DNA of 64,000 nucleotides from Symbiodinium natans (lineage: Eukaryota; Sar; Dinophyceae; Suessiales; Symbiodiniaceae), in the NCBI GenBank assembly GCA_905221605.1, contig CAJNDS010002621.1, positions 1 to 64,000 on the forward strand, written 5' to 3'. Position numbers and translations under genes: made by a program. The notes under the pieces are model-generated. The model saw nothing but the letters and a program-made list of their open reading frames with translations, did not search any database and had not been told where the DNA came from. This document shows positions 1-9,519 of the stretch, piece after piece (within the stretch, counting starts at the first letter, position 1; each line of letters opens with the position of its first letter).

Positions 1-800
1 TCACGTTTGGTACTTCAGTGAGTCTGAGTCCTTATACCTTATACATTGTCTTCTTGTATAGGGCAGTGGTAGGGGGGTCTTCTGGAAGAGCCCTTGTATA
101 TCTTTTTCTGGTGGTGTTCCTCGCATTCTCGAGATTCGGGGTGGTGGCGGGCAATTTCCATTGAGAATGCGAGGAACTATTTGAGATCCCTAATGAGGCT
201 CTTATTTTGTCTTTCGACTGGTATCGCCGAGGCATAAGTCTTCTGGACTGCACAATGTCTGAAGTTTCTAATTGGTGCTTTTGGGCGCAGATAGTGTTTC
301 AAACCGAATTTTGACAATTTAGAAATTTGATCCCATGATTGATTAGAAATATATCTATGTTGATAGCTTTTCTGAAGCTTTACCAATGAATGGACCTGTC
401 GACAATTGCCATGCCAAACCTTTCTAGCAGGCTGACACAAGACTCTTCAAGTGGCCTAGACGACCAACACTGTTCAGAAGCCCTTCGACTTCTTTTCGGA
501 CGATAATCTTCGTGCAGGGTTGGAAAGGGCTGGAGAGAACTGGGGGGCGGTGATATGCATCTCAGCACGAAGATGTCGATATCGGCGCAGATCCCGCAAT
601 CTGGCCGACACGAAAACCTTTTGCAGGTGGAGCTACCGGCAAATTTGCCGGGCCTCCTGCATAAACAGGCTGGAGACTGGGTCGAACTACTGTTGGTGCC
701 ATGGCCCCTCCGCGTCATACCCAAGTCGATGTATCCACCCCAAACACAGAAAGGGCTTAGGGTTTGGGATTTAGGGTTTAGGGCAAAACCCTAAGCCCTA
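1..800. other. No firm gene; unassigned sequence
   Basis: Several overlapping open frames of 70-115 codons exist on both strands, but none shows a recognisable domain, consistent splice signals or a repeated motif. The TTTAGGG-type repeats begin near 755. The only clear structure is the hairpin at 116-177, listed separately. Parts could be exons of a minus-strand gene like those further right, but I cannot choose a frame. Confidence 0.3.
116..177. repeat. Short inverted repeat (hairpin)
   Basis: The arm GTTCCTCGCATTCTC at 116-130 is the exact reverse complement of 163-177, with a 32-base spacer. This 15-bp perfect palindrome resembles the compact inverted-repeat elements elsewhere in the window, but I found no second copy of this sequence. 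Confidence 0.6.
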
Positions 801-904
801 AACCCTAAATCCAACCAGGAACGACCTCTGGCGGTGCCCTCCCGACCAGCGAAGTTTAGGGTTTAGGGCTTGGGGTTTCAGATTCAGAGGCTCTGCAGGA
901 ATAA

Positions 905-968
905 AAAGGCTAAACTTTATTCCTGTACAAAAAGGAAACCCATAAAGTTCAAAGTTCAACCATTGGCC
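905..968. mobile_element. Short dispersed repeat, family M6 (copy 1)
   Basis: Contains TAAACTTTAT, GGAAACC and AAGTTCAACCATTGG in an order shared with 27,946-28,014 and 57,396-57,461. Part of the unit is an inverted repeat (AAACTTTAT against ATAAAGTT). It is probably a small non-coding mobile element; no target duplication was identified. Confidence 0.5.
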
Positions 969-1314
969 AAGTAAGTTTTAGGGGTTGAGAGCGTAGCCTG
1001 TGAACAAACTCATGCACGCGCCGAATGCTAGTAGTTTTGGTTCTCGCCCCTTTAGGGTTGGAGCGTTATTTTGCTACAGGACCCTAAACCCTTTTTTTCT
1101 TAGAACCCAGACTCCTGAACCCTAAACCCTAAACCCTACACCCTAAACCCTGCCTACAGGACCAACAGCAGTGGCAACAAGGCAATGGCAATCACTGCAT
1201 TGCGCGGCGCGGCGAAAGAGAGTACAGCAGCATCCGGCTCCTGCCCCGACCCTAAGCCCTAAGCCCTAAACCCTAATCCCTAAACCCTAAACCCGAAATC
1301 CTCAGGACCTGTAT

Positions 1315-1385
1315 GTTGGGATGTGCCCCTTATACGAACAGACCCTTACTAAGGACTGTTCGTATAAGGGGGGGAACATCCCAAC
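1315..1385. mobile_element. Palindromic element, family M1 (copy 1)
   Basis: A near-perfect palindrome. GTTGGGATGTGCCCCTTATA at the left is mirrored by the right arm ending CATCCCAAC, with the arms meeting around CTGTTCG. The same arms recur at about 26,430-26,482, 30,535-30,605, 30,664-30,770 and 62,721-62,817. This is a MITE-like family whose ends (TTGGGATG...CATCCCAA) resemble the ends of the introner-like introns in this window. Confidence 0.7.
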
Positions 1386-1655
1386 CTGCAAAAAAAGGAC
1401 TTGTCCATCTTCCCGCTCCTGCCAAGAAAACTCGGTCCCCAAGGCCACAAACAGCCCCAGAAGCTCCAAAAGGCCAGGGGTTTAGGGTTTAGGGTTTAAA
1501 GGGTTTAGGGTTTAGCCCCCCCCCCCCCAAAAAAAGGAGCAAAGGCAACACAAAATGCCACGAAGGGCGACCATACAGTTTTGCCCCGAGCGGGTGGACA
1601 CCGGGCTCGAGACCCTAAACCCTAACTGCGAACTATCCAACTTGACCACTCCCGG

Positions 1656-1768
1656 GATGGGCTATGAGGCCCTATAATCCCCATAATCAACCCTACAAAG
1701 GCCTCTTTAAGGATGGGCTACTAGGCCCTACAATCCCCATAGTCAACCTTTGAAGGCCTGTTTAAGGG
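1656..1768. repeat. Two-copy tandem repeat, about 56 bp unit
   Basis: GATGGGCTATGAGGCCCTA (from 1656) and GATGGGCTACTAGGCCCTA (from about 1712) start two adjacent units that share ATCCCCATA, TCAACC and AAGGCCT. The copies have diverged by several substitutions. No coding role was seen. Confidence 0.6.
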
Positions 1769-1910
1769 GTTATAGGGTATAATATTATCAACCAGGCTGT
1801 CATTAGCCCATCCTGGTCTTTTCGGGCCCCCGACCCAGTGGGATGTTACGTGCCCGGGCTAATGCGCGTCTTCTGCTTTGAGTCTGGCGCCTTTTGAGGG
1901 CCTTTTGGGC

Positions 1911-1911
<1 letters not shown>

Positions 1912-1943
<32 letters not shown>
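1912..1943. repeat. Poly-C run (32 bp)
   Basis: An uninterrupted run of 32 C, directly followed by GG and a CCCTAAA-type stretch on the other strand. Such runs are error-prone, so the exact length should be treated with caution. A similar run lies at 17,084-17,117. Confidence 0.8.
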
Positions 1944-1945
<2 letters not shown>

Positions 1946-2512
1946 ACAAAAAAAAGGGTTTAGGGTTTAGGCTTTCGGGTTTGGGGTCAAAAGAAGGAAC
2001 AAGGCGCCTCCAAAAGCTCATCTGTTCGGGCTTGGGTCCCCAATCCAGAGGAAACAGGGGAATTCTCACTCTTTTGTGGGATTTTGATGCTTCTTGGCTG
2101 CTTCTACAAAGGCCTCCAAAAAGAACAACCCACTGTTTCAAGGGCTGAAAAGGCCGGTGTTTTCAGCCAAAAGCCAAAACAAAAACTGTGTCCATAAACC
2201 CTAAACCCTGAAGCCCTAAAACCATTAACCTAAAAACCCCAACACCCCAAGCCCTGCATCCTAAAGCCCAAAACCCTTAAACCCTCCTTGCCTCTGGAAA
2301 ACAGAGGGCTTGGGCTTGCGGTTGAGGTTTAGGGCTCGGGACCTCACAGTGGGTTAGGGTTCCCCGAGCCCGACACCCCAAACCCTAAACCAGGCGTTTT
2401 CGAGAACAACGTGTTGGACGAACGTGTGGGTTGCCTGGGTCAGAGGTGCACGACACTGCTGCCCGCAAATGAGTATGCCCGGGTTTGGGGTTTGGGTTGA
2501 GGGCTTAGGGAT

Positions 2513-2580
2513 ATGTATGTATAAATATAAATATATATATATATATGTATCCATACATATATATTATATATACATGTGTA
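2513..2580. repeat. AT-rich microsatellite
   Basis: TA/ATAA dinucleotide-type sequence with embedded ATGTATAAATATAAATA and a small palindromic section. Similar AT tracts occur at 8,608-8,672, 13,196-13,232, 27,848-27,905 and near 62,090. Apparent reading frames across them are low-complexity artefacts. Confidence 0.75.
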
Positions 2581-2894
2581 GACATGTAAGCGAATTGGTG
2601 TCAAACGTGGAAGCATTTCCGACATGTAGCTGTGGCACCATCCTAAGCCTAAGCTCTAAACACCAAAGGCCTTAGGGTAATGCCCAGGCAAGTGTAGACA
2701 AGATAATCCCTCTTATGAGGAACCCAATCACCTAAATTTAGGAAACACCCTATATGGGGGGCTTCCGAAATTAGGGGCATTTTATTCGAGTATGAGGTGG
2801 ACGGCTTGACTGGTGGATGCCCGCGCCCGTATTCTGGTCACTCTGGTTTAGGGTATATAGGATTGCGCCTTTCGAATTTTAGGATTTGCGGGTT

Positions 2895-2995
2895 AACTTT
2901 CCCGGCCTGTGTTTCAGCCCTGCGCGAATGGGCTCTGCAACAGTGCTGTGGTCCAAGCCGGCACCCTATCAGATGGTACTCCCAGCGCCAAAGCC
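2895..2995 (-). CDS. Candidate exon, unknown protein
   Basis: The minus strand reads ALALGVPSDRVPAWTTALL after an AG and runs to an in-frame stop near 2,912. Composition is protein-like, with no telomeric-repeat codons. It lies downstream, in minus orientation, of the other candidate exons at 3.1-4.9 kb and may belong to the same gene. No domain was recognised and the splice sites are not proven. Confidence 0.3.
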
Positions 2996-3063
2996 TGAAA
3001 CCCTAGACCCTAAACCCACAGCCCTAACCCTACCTAAACCCTGGCCCTTAACCCTACACCCTG

Positions 3064-3118
3064 CTAACCCTAAACCCTAAACCCTAAATCCTAAACCCTA
3101 AACCCTAAACCCTAAACC
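3064..3118. repeat. Telomere-type array (CCCTAAA)
   Basis: About seven tandem CCCTAAA units with one variant. It is interstitial because unique sequence follows on both sides. The opposite orientation, TTTAGGG, occurs only 190 bp away at 3,301-3,350, so this is not a chromosome end. Confidence 0.9.
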
Positions 3119-3145
3119 TTACGCTCTGCAGCCTGAGCCTGCAAA

Positions 3146-3270
3146 GTCATGCTTTGTGAGCCTTCGTGGGCTCCGTCCAGCTGTAGTTCTCATCGATGGT
3201 GCAGCTTGGGATAGTGAAGACCCGCTGCTGCTCCTGCGCACGGGACATCAGGATAGGAACAGACCAGCTG
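3146..3270 (-). CDS. Candidate exon, unknown protein
   Basis: The minus strand reads VPILMSRAQEQQRVFTIPSC followed by TIDENYSWTEPTKAHKA, a frame with strongly protein-like composition between telomere-type arrays at 3,064-3,118 and 3,301-3,350. The flanking arrays behave like intron filler, as in the ankyrin gene. Function unknown. Confidence 0.4.
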
Positions 3271-3619
3271 GCAGCTCAAATCCAGAAGACTGCAGACTAG
3301 GGTTAGGGTTTAGGGTTTAGGGTTTAGGGTTCAGGGCTTGAGGTTTAGGGTTTAGGGTTTATGGTTTATGGTTTAGTGCTTAGGGTTCCCAAAAAAAACC
3401 TACACACCCAAAACCCTGCATGGCGAACATGCCTTTCATTCGCGAGCTCCCTCTGAATCCTAAACCCTAATAGGCCCTAAACCTAAGAGCCCTACACCCG
3501 GAGCACTCCAAACCCTTTGCAACAGACCGTATACACCCTCAACCCTTTTTGCAGCTGGCCTGGGGGGGTGATCCAGACCCCTCAACCCTACGCCTCTTTC
3601 ACATATATCTTCAACCCTG

Positions 3620-3772
3620 CTTGGAGGTTCAGGGTACTTATAACCCCGCTATGAGTGGTGTTATGATTCACTTAGAAGCACCTTCAGCACTTCTCATTAG
3701 GGCTATATTTGGGTTGTAAGTACAGCTATGATTGGGTTACTACGTACCGACTAGGTACCCTGAACCTCCAAG
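3620..3772. mobile_element. MITE-like element, family M3 (copy 1)
   Basis: CTTGGAGGTTCAGGGTAC at 3,620 is matched in inverted form by GTACCCTGAACCTCCAAG ending at 3,772, an 18-bp perfect terminal inverted repeat around about 117 bp of unique sequence. A second full copy is at 19,003-19,163, and half copies lie near 23,546, 28,440 and 31,410. No coding capacity. I could not see a target duplication at this copy. Confidence 0.75.
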
Positions 3773-3947
3773 TAATGGAGTTCGTGGGCAAGTGTTGTTT
3801 TCACTATCCCACGAACTTTTTGACACTTGCCCGCGAGCTTTTTGAGACTTCAGGGACCAGGTGTCACAAAATTTGTGTGGGGAGGTGGGTATATTGCCGA
3901 TTCACGAACACAGTGCATGACTAGCGACTGCCTGGACTTGAGCTGCT

Positions 3948-4068
3948 AAACCCTAAGCCCTAAGCCCTAAGCCCTCCCTAAGCCCTAAGCCCTAAGCCCT
4001 AAGCCCTAAGCCCTAAGCCCTAAGCCCTAAACCCTAAACCCTAAACCCTAAACCCTAAACCCTAAACC
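3948..4068. repeat. Telomere-type array, CCCTAAG then CCCTAAA
   Basis: Roughly nine CCCTAAG units followed by about six CCCTAAA units. The variant block is internally uniform, so the array grew locally by tandem duplication of a variant unit and not by telomerase alone. The same CCCTAAG variant forms a separate block at 16,722-16,772. Confidence 0.9.
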
Positions 4069-4071
4069 CAT

Positions 4072-4153
4072 GGGGTCCTCGTTCTCCGGGGAAAACCAGG
4101 CTGTAGCCGAGTCTTTCCCTGGGGCGCTCACGGAGCCGAAGCGCCAGTAGCCT
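4072..4153 (-). CDS. Candidate exon, unknown protein
   Basis: The minus strand reads YWRFGSVSAPGKDSATAWF and continues SPENEDP, directly after an AG at about 4,153. It sits exactly in the gap between a TTTAGGG array (4,167-4,242) and a CCCTAAA array (3,948-4,068), as expected if the arrays are intronic. Family not recognised. Confidence 0.4.
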
Positions 4154-4166
4154 TGCAAAGGGGGGG

Positions 4167-4242
4167 GTTTAGGGTTTAGGGTTTAGGGTTTAGGGTTTAG
4201 GGTTTAGGGTTTAGGGTTTAGGGTTTAGGGTTTACGGCTTAG
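4167..4242. repeat. Telomere-type array (TTTAGGG)
   Basis: About ten uniform TTTAGGG units, in opposite orientation to the array 100 bp to the left. A candidate exon separates the two. Confidence 0.9.
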
Positions 4243-4828
4243 GGCTTAGGGTTCCTGCAGTCTAAACCGTAAACCCTCAAGGCCAACCAAAACCCACCCC
4301 CGCCCAGAAAACAAAAAAAAAAACGACACTTTAGAAGCGCTAAGCATCTATCACAAAAAGTCATTTCATTCAACAGCACAAGATACAACCCCCCAAAACA
4401 AAAAACAAATGGAAACAAACCCTATACTTTCAGTTGAAAAGCAACGGGAAAACACCCAAAAAATAAATTTCATTCAAGAAGCAGAAGAAAGACAAAACAA
4501 CAAAAAACACCCCAAAACGCGACCACCCCCCCAAAGCTCCGAACACTAACCCGTTGCACATTTCTATAAACCCTAAACCTTTTTGCGCCTGGACTGGCCC
4601 TCAACCCTAGCCCTGAACCCCTTGCTTAAGCTAGGGCCGTAAACCCCCGGCCCGTTCATGGAGGCCTGAGGGCCTTCATCGTAGCTATTTCGGTCCTGAT
4701 GGAGGTTCTTGGGGTTTTGGGGGGAGGGGGTCTCGGACCTTCTAGCCGTAAACCCTTAACCCTAAACCTTAAACCCTAAACCCTCACCCTAAATCCTAAA
4801 CCCCAAACCCTAAACCCTAAACCCCAAA

Positions 4829-4903
4829 CCTGGGTACATGGACTCAGGCTTCCCCTCAAAGGCTCCCAGGTTTTGCCCGATGCGCGCATGAGAGTCGCCT
4901 CTC
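4829..4903 (-). CDS. Candidate exon, unknown protein
   Basis: The minus strand reads RGDSHARIGQNLGAFEGKPE and continues SMYP after an AG near 4,903. The frame is open and not low-complexity. It may be the most upstream visible exon of the minus-strand gene whose other candidate exons lie at 4,072, 3,146 and 2,895. Function unknown. Confidence 0.35.
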
Positions 4904-5176
4904 TGAACAAAAAATCGAGATAGCATTTGCCGGTTTCGGGTTTAGGATTTAGGGTTTCGGGTTTAGGGGTTAGGTTTGAGGGTGTAGTTTAGGGTTTAGG
5001 GTTGAGGGTTTCGTGGTATGCAGTGCCCTCAGTCCGTGGCTAAGAAGGGTTTGCACACCTGTAGCCATAACCCCCGCCCCCCCCCTGAATGCTCATCATA
5101 ATCATGTCCTCTAGCCCCCCCGCGATCAAACGATTCAGGCGGACTGTCAGGAAGCAAGCTGAGAGTGGCTTCTGCC

Positions 5177-6986
5177 TCAACTCACCGTGCACAGCCTGTT
5201 CTCCGCTGCAAGCAGCAAGAGAGCAATCCGGGCGTGGCAGTCGCACGAGGCGCTCATGAGAGCACTCTTGCCAGAGTCGTCTTGTAAGTTCTGGTCGGCG
5301 CCAGATTCCTATACTCCCCTTAGAACCCTAATTAAAAATGAGATTGCGAATATCCTCTTGGGTCTTAATATAAACAGAAATAAAGAAAAACAATTCCCAA
5401 GGGGGAGATATAGCTTCCATCAGCAAGGAAACAATCTCGACGTGTCCCCTGCGAACTGCGTTCATGAGAGCGGTGAAGCCGGAGTTGTCCTGCAAATTCG
5501 TGTCAGCACCAGCTTCAAGCAGCAGACGTACAACCTCGACATGCGTCTTGCAAGATGCATGCATCAGTGCTGTGAGGCCGGTCAGGCTTTGAAAGTTTGT
5601 GTCTGCACCAGCTTCCAGCAGCAACCGTACAATCTCAACGTGGCATTCGTGGGCCGCGATCATGAGTGCGGTCGTGCCGGAGTTGTCCTGCATGTTAACC
5701 TTAGTTGCTGAGTTCATAAGCCCCCAAGAAGTGTACACTTTCAGTCCTATAGGGGATCATAGTATCCCAAAAAAGTGTAAAGTGTGCTCACTCGGCTACT
5801 AAGTAACTACAGCACCGGCATCGAGCAGCAAGCGCGCAGCTTGGAGAGCGCCGTTGGTCGATGCCTGCATGAGAGGTGTCGTGCCGCTCCAATGCTGCAA
5901 GTTCGTGTCTGCGCCAGCATCCAGCAGCAAGCGCACAATTTCGATCTGCCGTTGGCAAGGTACGGTCATGGTGCTCAGGAGAGCACTGGCGCCGGAGTTG
6001 CCCTGCATGTTCGCGTCGGCACCCCCTCCCAGGAGCAAACGCACAGTTTCCACGTGGCTGTGGCAACATGCGTAGGTGAGGGCGGTATCCCGAAGGTTGT
6101 CTTGCAGGTTGATGCCAACGTTGGCCTCCAGCAGCAAACGGATGGTCTCATTGTGTCCCTTCAAGGATGCCTGCATAAGAGCGTTCATCCCGTCACTGTC
6201 CTGCAAGTTCATGTTGGCACCAGCTTCCAGCAGCAACCGTACGATTTCAACATGGTTCTCAGAAGACGCTGCCATGAGAGCTGACATACGGCTCCAGCCT
6301 TCCTGTCCATCCTTGTCAGTCCCTGCGTCCAGCAGTGCAAGGGTTACGCCGACATCGCCTGACAAGGCAGCCTGCAAGAGCTCCCTCACAGCCTCAACCT
6401 TGGCAGCCCATTAACCACATTTTCATAAGGGCACCCCTTTTGGGTTTTTGGGTGGGGTGCTTTATAAGGGAAGCTGAACCCCCCCAAAAAAAGCACAAAA
6501 GGGCACAACTGGGCGACCAAGAAACTGTTTGCTCTGGGTTGAGGGTGGACAACACCACCAGCTGTAGGTCCACTGGCCCGTGCAGAGGATCATTGTTCTC
6601 CAGGCAGGTCTCGCCTTGAAGGAGTTGTTGAAGGCATACCTTGGGTAGGTACTTGGGGGGGGCCAATAGAAACATGAAAAATCATATTATGTCTTTATAA
6701 GGACTCTACACAGGGGATTTCAGGGTGCTAGAAATGAAAAAAATATGTTCAAGCCTGTCCCTGATACAGGGTAGTTGTGCTCCCTGCGCAAGGCCTTCTT
6801 CAGGGCCAGCACGTTACCTTAGTAGCCCAGTAACCCTAAACCCTAAACCCTAAACCCTAAACCCTAAACCCTAAACCCCAAAACCCTAAACCCTAAACCC
6901 TAAACCCACTGGGCTCCCAAGTTACGGAGGTCCTCCGTGGGCATGGAGGCCAGCTCTTCCCCCGACACGCTCCACACCCGAAGCAT
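5177..6986 (-). CDS. Ubiquitin-like N-terminus plus ankyrin-repeat protein, six exons
   Basis: Exons 6986-6926, 6817-6768, 6639-6526, 6398-5808, 5699-5418 and 5308-5177 join in frame to 410 codons (409 aa). It starts at ATG 6986 and ends at TGA 5179-5177. The N-terminus (MLRVWSVSGEELASMPTEDL, then LQLVVLS near residue 65) resembles the degenerate ubiquitin-like leader seen on many dinoflagellate ankyrin proteins. From about residue 75 there are roughly ten ankyrin repeats with the pattern G-TALM-A---HVEIVRLLLEAGA. Ankyrin arrays mediate protein binding; no enzymatic domain is present, so the partner is unknown. Each junction restores a good ankyrin or leader sequence, which is why I trust the splice sites. 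A GTGAGT lies at the stop, so a further downstream exon is possible. Introns of 108-128 bp are described separately. Confidence 0.85.
5309..5417 (-). mobile_element. Ankyrin gene intron 5: introner with GA donor
   Basis: 109-bp intron that begins GA and ends AG. GAA is repeated at intron start and exon 6 start. Inverted ends are CTATATCTCCCC and GGGGAGTATAG. Splicing with the GA donor restores a continuous ankyrin repeat (LLMESGADQNLQ). A GT donor in the same place does not. Confidence 0.7.
5700..5807 (-). mobile_element. Ankyrin gene intron 4: introner
   Basis: 108-bp GT-AG intron with direct repeat GTTA at intron start and exon 5 start. Inverted ends are CTTAGTAGCCGAGT and ACTCAGCAACTAAG (12 of 14). 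An inner palindrome, AAGTGTACACTTT/AAAGTGT, adds secondary structure. Confidence 0.75.
6399..6525 (-). mobile_element. Ankyrin gene intron 3: introner, family M4
   Basis: 127-bp GT-AG intron. A short direct repeat GTT flanks it. The ends are CTTGGTCGCCCA and TGGGCTGCCAAG (10 of 12 inverted match), with the inner motif GGGCACC/GGTGCCC. The same ends recur at 25,000-25,074 and 59,613-59,729, so this is a mobile family. Confidence 0.75.
6640..6767 (-). other. Ankyrin gene intron 2
   Basis: 128-bp GT-AG intron. GTAT opens the intron and GTAT opens exon 3, a 4-bp direct repeat, so splicing is exact after CCT and before GTATGC. Terminal inversion is weak (CAGGGACAGG against CTTGGGTAGG), as expected for an older introner. 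The interior is T-rich and unique. Confidence 0.7.
6818..6925 (-). mobile_element. Ankyrin gene intron 1: introner carrying a telomere array
   Basis: 108-bp GT-AG intron. The direct repeat GTAA opens the intron and is repeated at the start of exon 2. Just inside are inverted repeats CTTGGGAGCCCAGT and, at the other end, ACTGGGCTACTAAG (12 of 14 match when inverted). The interior is almost entirely TTTAGGG on the minus strand. This is a DNA element that became an intron and holds a telomere-type array. Confidence 0.75.
6832..6906. repeat. Telomere-type array inside ankyrin intron 1
   Basis: About ten CCCTAAA units with one CCCCAAA variant. It lies wholly within the introner-type intron at 6,818-6,925, the clearest case here of an array enclosed by element ends. 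Confidence 0.9.
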
Positions 6987-7028
6987 GGCGTGGCAGCACC
7001 AGGGTGGATTGCTTACCGCTGGTTAGTA

Positions 7029-7118
7029 AGTTTAGGGTTTAGGGTTTAGGGTTTAGGGTTTAGGGTTTAGGGTTTAGGGTTTAGGGTTTAGGGTTTAGGG
7101 TCTAGGGCTTAGGGTTTA
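7029..7118. repeat. Telomere-type array (TTTAGGG)
   Basis: About twelve TTTAGGG units ending in GTCTAGGG and GCTTAGGG variants. The array runs straight into the left end of the M2 element at 7,117, which it appears to have truncated or invaded. Confidence 0.9.
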
Positions 7119-7222
7119 GTAGAGAATGAGGGAACGAGGTACCCTATATCCCCCGAAGTATACCCTTCAAGGGATTCTTTAAGGTTACCTCATTCCCTCG
7201 TTCCCTACCAACCAAAAGTAAG
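7117..7222. mobile_element. MITE-like element, family M2 (copy 1)
   Basis: Left arm AGAGAATGAGGGAACGAGGT and right arm TCATTCCCTCGTTCCCTACC are inverted repeats. The same arms bound the PARP-gene intron at 21,680-21,800. The outer left end is replaced by TTTAGGG sequence. No gene was recognised around this copy. Confidence 0.7.
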
Positions 7223-8000
7223 TTTGGACAAGACCTACTCCCCTTTAGAGGCGTAATGATGAAGAGACTCTTTAGTATTGCGCTTTTGGCAATCTTCCCT
7301 CCGGGCTTAGATAGACAGAGCGTAAAGTACACTAAGTACGTCCTGACTGAGGCTAGAAATTGGCCAGCAATCATCTCAACATCTCGAGCCTGCGGAAGCT
7401 TCTCAGTCAGACAATGGCAGGCTCTTAGCTCTTGGACAATGAAGACTTGCTTCCTTGGGTAAGAAATGAACCGTAAAAGGGCTACGATCCATATATCCCG
7501 TAGATGGGAATTACAGCAGAACCAAGATCCCAATTGCTGAGCTCGTTTGGTCTCAAAGACTCCGAAGGCCAGACTCCTGCACTACTTTCCCATGTGGCCC
7601 AGGAGGTGTGACAGAGACTTGCTTCGGGGTGCGGAGGGCTTCGCGGCCGAATGGGGGCTTACGGCTTCTAGGGTTTACCCTAAACCCTAAACCTAAGCCC
7701 TAAACCCTAAACCCTAAACCTTTAGGGCTTGGGGTTTCAGGCTTGCTCCAACGGTAAGTAAGAAGATTTCAGGATCACGGCTTGAACGCCCAAAGCCCCA
7801 GATCTTGGCATTTTGGCAGGCGCCCCGTAGGGTTTAGGGTTTAGGGTTGAGTCAGTGCGAGCTTTGTCAGCCCTCTCCCCCTGGCATGGGAATGGATCTC
7901 CACTAGGGGGGGGGCTTAAGGTTTAGTCTGTAGGGTTTTAGGGTTCTCTGAACTATCAGGATTTTATGATGCTGGAGCGACACATGTGACCAAAAGCATG

Positions 8001-8114
8001 TTAAACTTCGCGATCCCAGCAGCATCGGGCAACGTTCCACTGCGTCACGACAAATCGCTGCTCGGATGAGGCCCAGTTGCGGATGATCGGGATCTCCTGA
8101 TGTGTTCGCTCAAC
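8001..8114 (-). CDS. Candidate exon, unknown protein
   Basis: The minus strand reads VERTHQEIPIIRNWASSEQR and continues FVVTQWNVARCCWDREV to a TAA at 8,003-8,001. The composition is strongly protein-like and the block is bounded by TTTAGGG arrays. It could be a 3' exon of the metallophosphoesterase gene to its right, whose last motif is at about 9.56 kb, but this is not established. Confidence 0.4.
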   Translation of the reverse strand, partial: VERTHQEIPIIRNWASSEQRFVVTQWNVARCCWDREV

Positions 8115-8118
8115 TCAT

Positions 8119-8475
8119 TTAGGGTTTAGGGTTTAGGGTTTAGGGTTTAGGGTTTAGGGTTTAGGGTTTAGGGTTTAGGGCCTCGGTACCAGTTTTATCT
8201 CAGGGCTGCACAGATCCAAAAATCAGAAATGTTTCCCAGGAAGGCTATTGAAGTCAAGACAGACACGCCAATCTCAAACCTTCTTCTTGCCTTTGCTTTC
8301 CTGAACCCTAAGCCCTGAACTCTAAACCCTAAACCCTAAACCCTAAACCCTAAACCCTAAACCCTAAACCCTTTTGCAAACCCTAAACCCTAAACCCCAA
8401 ACCCTAAACCCTAAACCCTAAACCCTAAACCCTAAACCCTAAACCCTAAACCCTAAACCCTAAACCCTAAACCCT
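8119..8475. repeat. Oppositely oriented telomere-type arrays
   Basis: TTTAGGG units fill 8,119-8,180 and CCCTAAA units fill about 8,320-8,475, with about 140 bp of unique sequence between. The middle sequence has no convincing exon. Confidence 0.85.
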
Positions 8476-8607
8476 AGCCGTAAGCCCTAAACCCCCTTCA
8501 CTCCCTTAAGCCCTGCCAGGGCCAACCCGCTGTCTTGTGCGAGCACGTCCATGACACAAATGTAATGCTACTGCAGGGAATGCGAATCCCCGAGTGGACT
8601 GTCTTTC

Positions 8608-8672
8608 GATATATACATATGTATATAAATAAATAAATAAATATATATATATATATATATACATACATACAT
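8608..8672. repeat. AT-rich microsatellite
   Basis: ATATACATATGTATATAAAT followed by AAAT repeats, then an (AT)n stretch and ACAT repeats. No gene signal. Sequence from 8,700 to 8,990 is unique and no coding frame stands out. Confidence 0.8.
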
Positions 8673-9234
8673 ATAAGCCCTAAACCCTAAAAAATAAATT
8701 TCGAGGAGTCAAGAATGGGTGGGAATCTAGTCTTTGTGGCAGACGCCACATTATCTGTAGCGCATTTCAATTAACAAGCGGTCCCGCCTGAGAGTCGGTT
8801 AGTGAAGAGGCGCGATTTCGAACGGTCGCGAAGAATGTTGACAAGCTCATTGGCGCATGCAGGGGGCTAAGCTCAAGGCCCTAGAACCACGAAACATCAT
8901 CCTATCAGCCCCAAAAACCTTTGTGCAAGAAGACGCTGGCCTCACGGCTAGTAGTTGTACATGATGCTGTGAAATGCATAGTGCAGCCCAGCCCTAAACC
9001 CTAAACCCTAAACCCTAAACCCTAAACCCTAAACCCTAAACCCTAAACCCTAAACCCTAAGCTTGAAAGGTGCTCCACAAGTAAACCCTAACCGATGTAT
9101 TCAAAACCCAAGGTGCTTCGAAGGGTTTGGATTTGGGGGTTCAGGGCTGAGGGTAACCCTAATTAAACCCTAAACCCTAAACCCTGAACCCTAAACCCTA
9201 AGCTTTCGGAGGACCAAGGAGTCAACCGAAACCC

Positions 9235-9345
9235 TCGCTGCAAGAACTAGTTGCCCAACCTCGCGCCAGACATTGAACAGGCTGGCGTGCGTTCGCGGTC
9301 GGGAGTCGCGCACCGTTCCAGTCTTCCTGAGAACTGTTTAGGGTT
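9235..9345 (-). CDS. Candidate exon, unknown protein
   Basis: The minus strand reads VLRKTGTVRDSRPRTHASLF and continues NVWREVGQLVLAAR, an open protein-like frame between CCCTAAA and TTTAGGG blocks. It lies just downstream of the GHLH exon of the metallophosphoesterase and may belong to it. No motif confirms this. Confidence 0.35.
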
Positions 9346-9519
9346 TAGGGTTTAGGGTTGAGGGTTAAGGGTTAAGGGTTTCGGGTTTAGGGTTTCGGGT
9401 TTAGGGTTTAGGGTTCCCCAGGATTGTGGGGCAGAACGACTACTTGGATGTCCATGGATAAACCCTGAACCCTCTAGGGGTTTTACCTTGGAGCCTTAAG
9501 GTTGTGTACCCTGGACCCT

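Noticed and set aside
1803-2148. ORFs with poly-Gly or poly-Pro around 1.9 kb
   Set aside because: They translate a 32-base poly-C run and telomere-type repeats.
7144-7533. 129-codon minus-strand ORF
   Set aside because: Part of it translates the M2 inverted repeat, and the rest has no domain or splice support.
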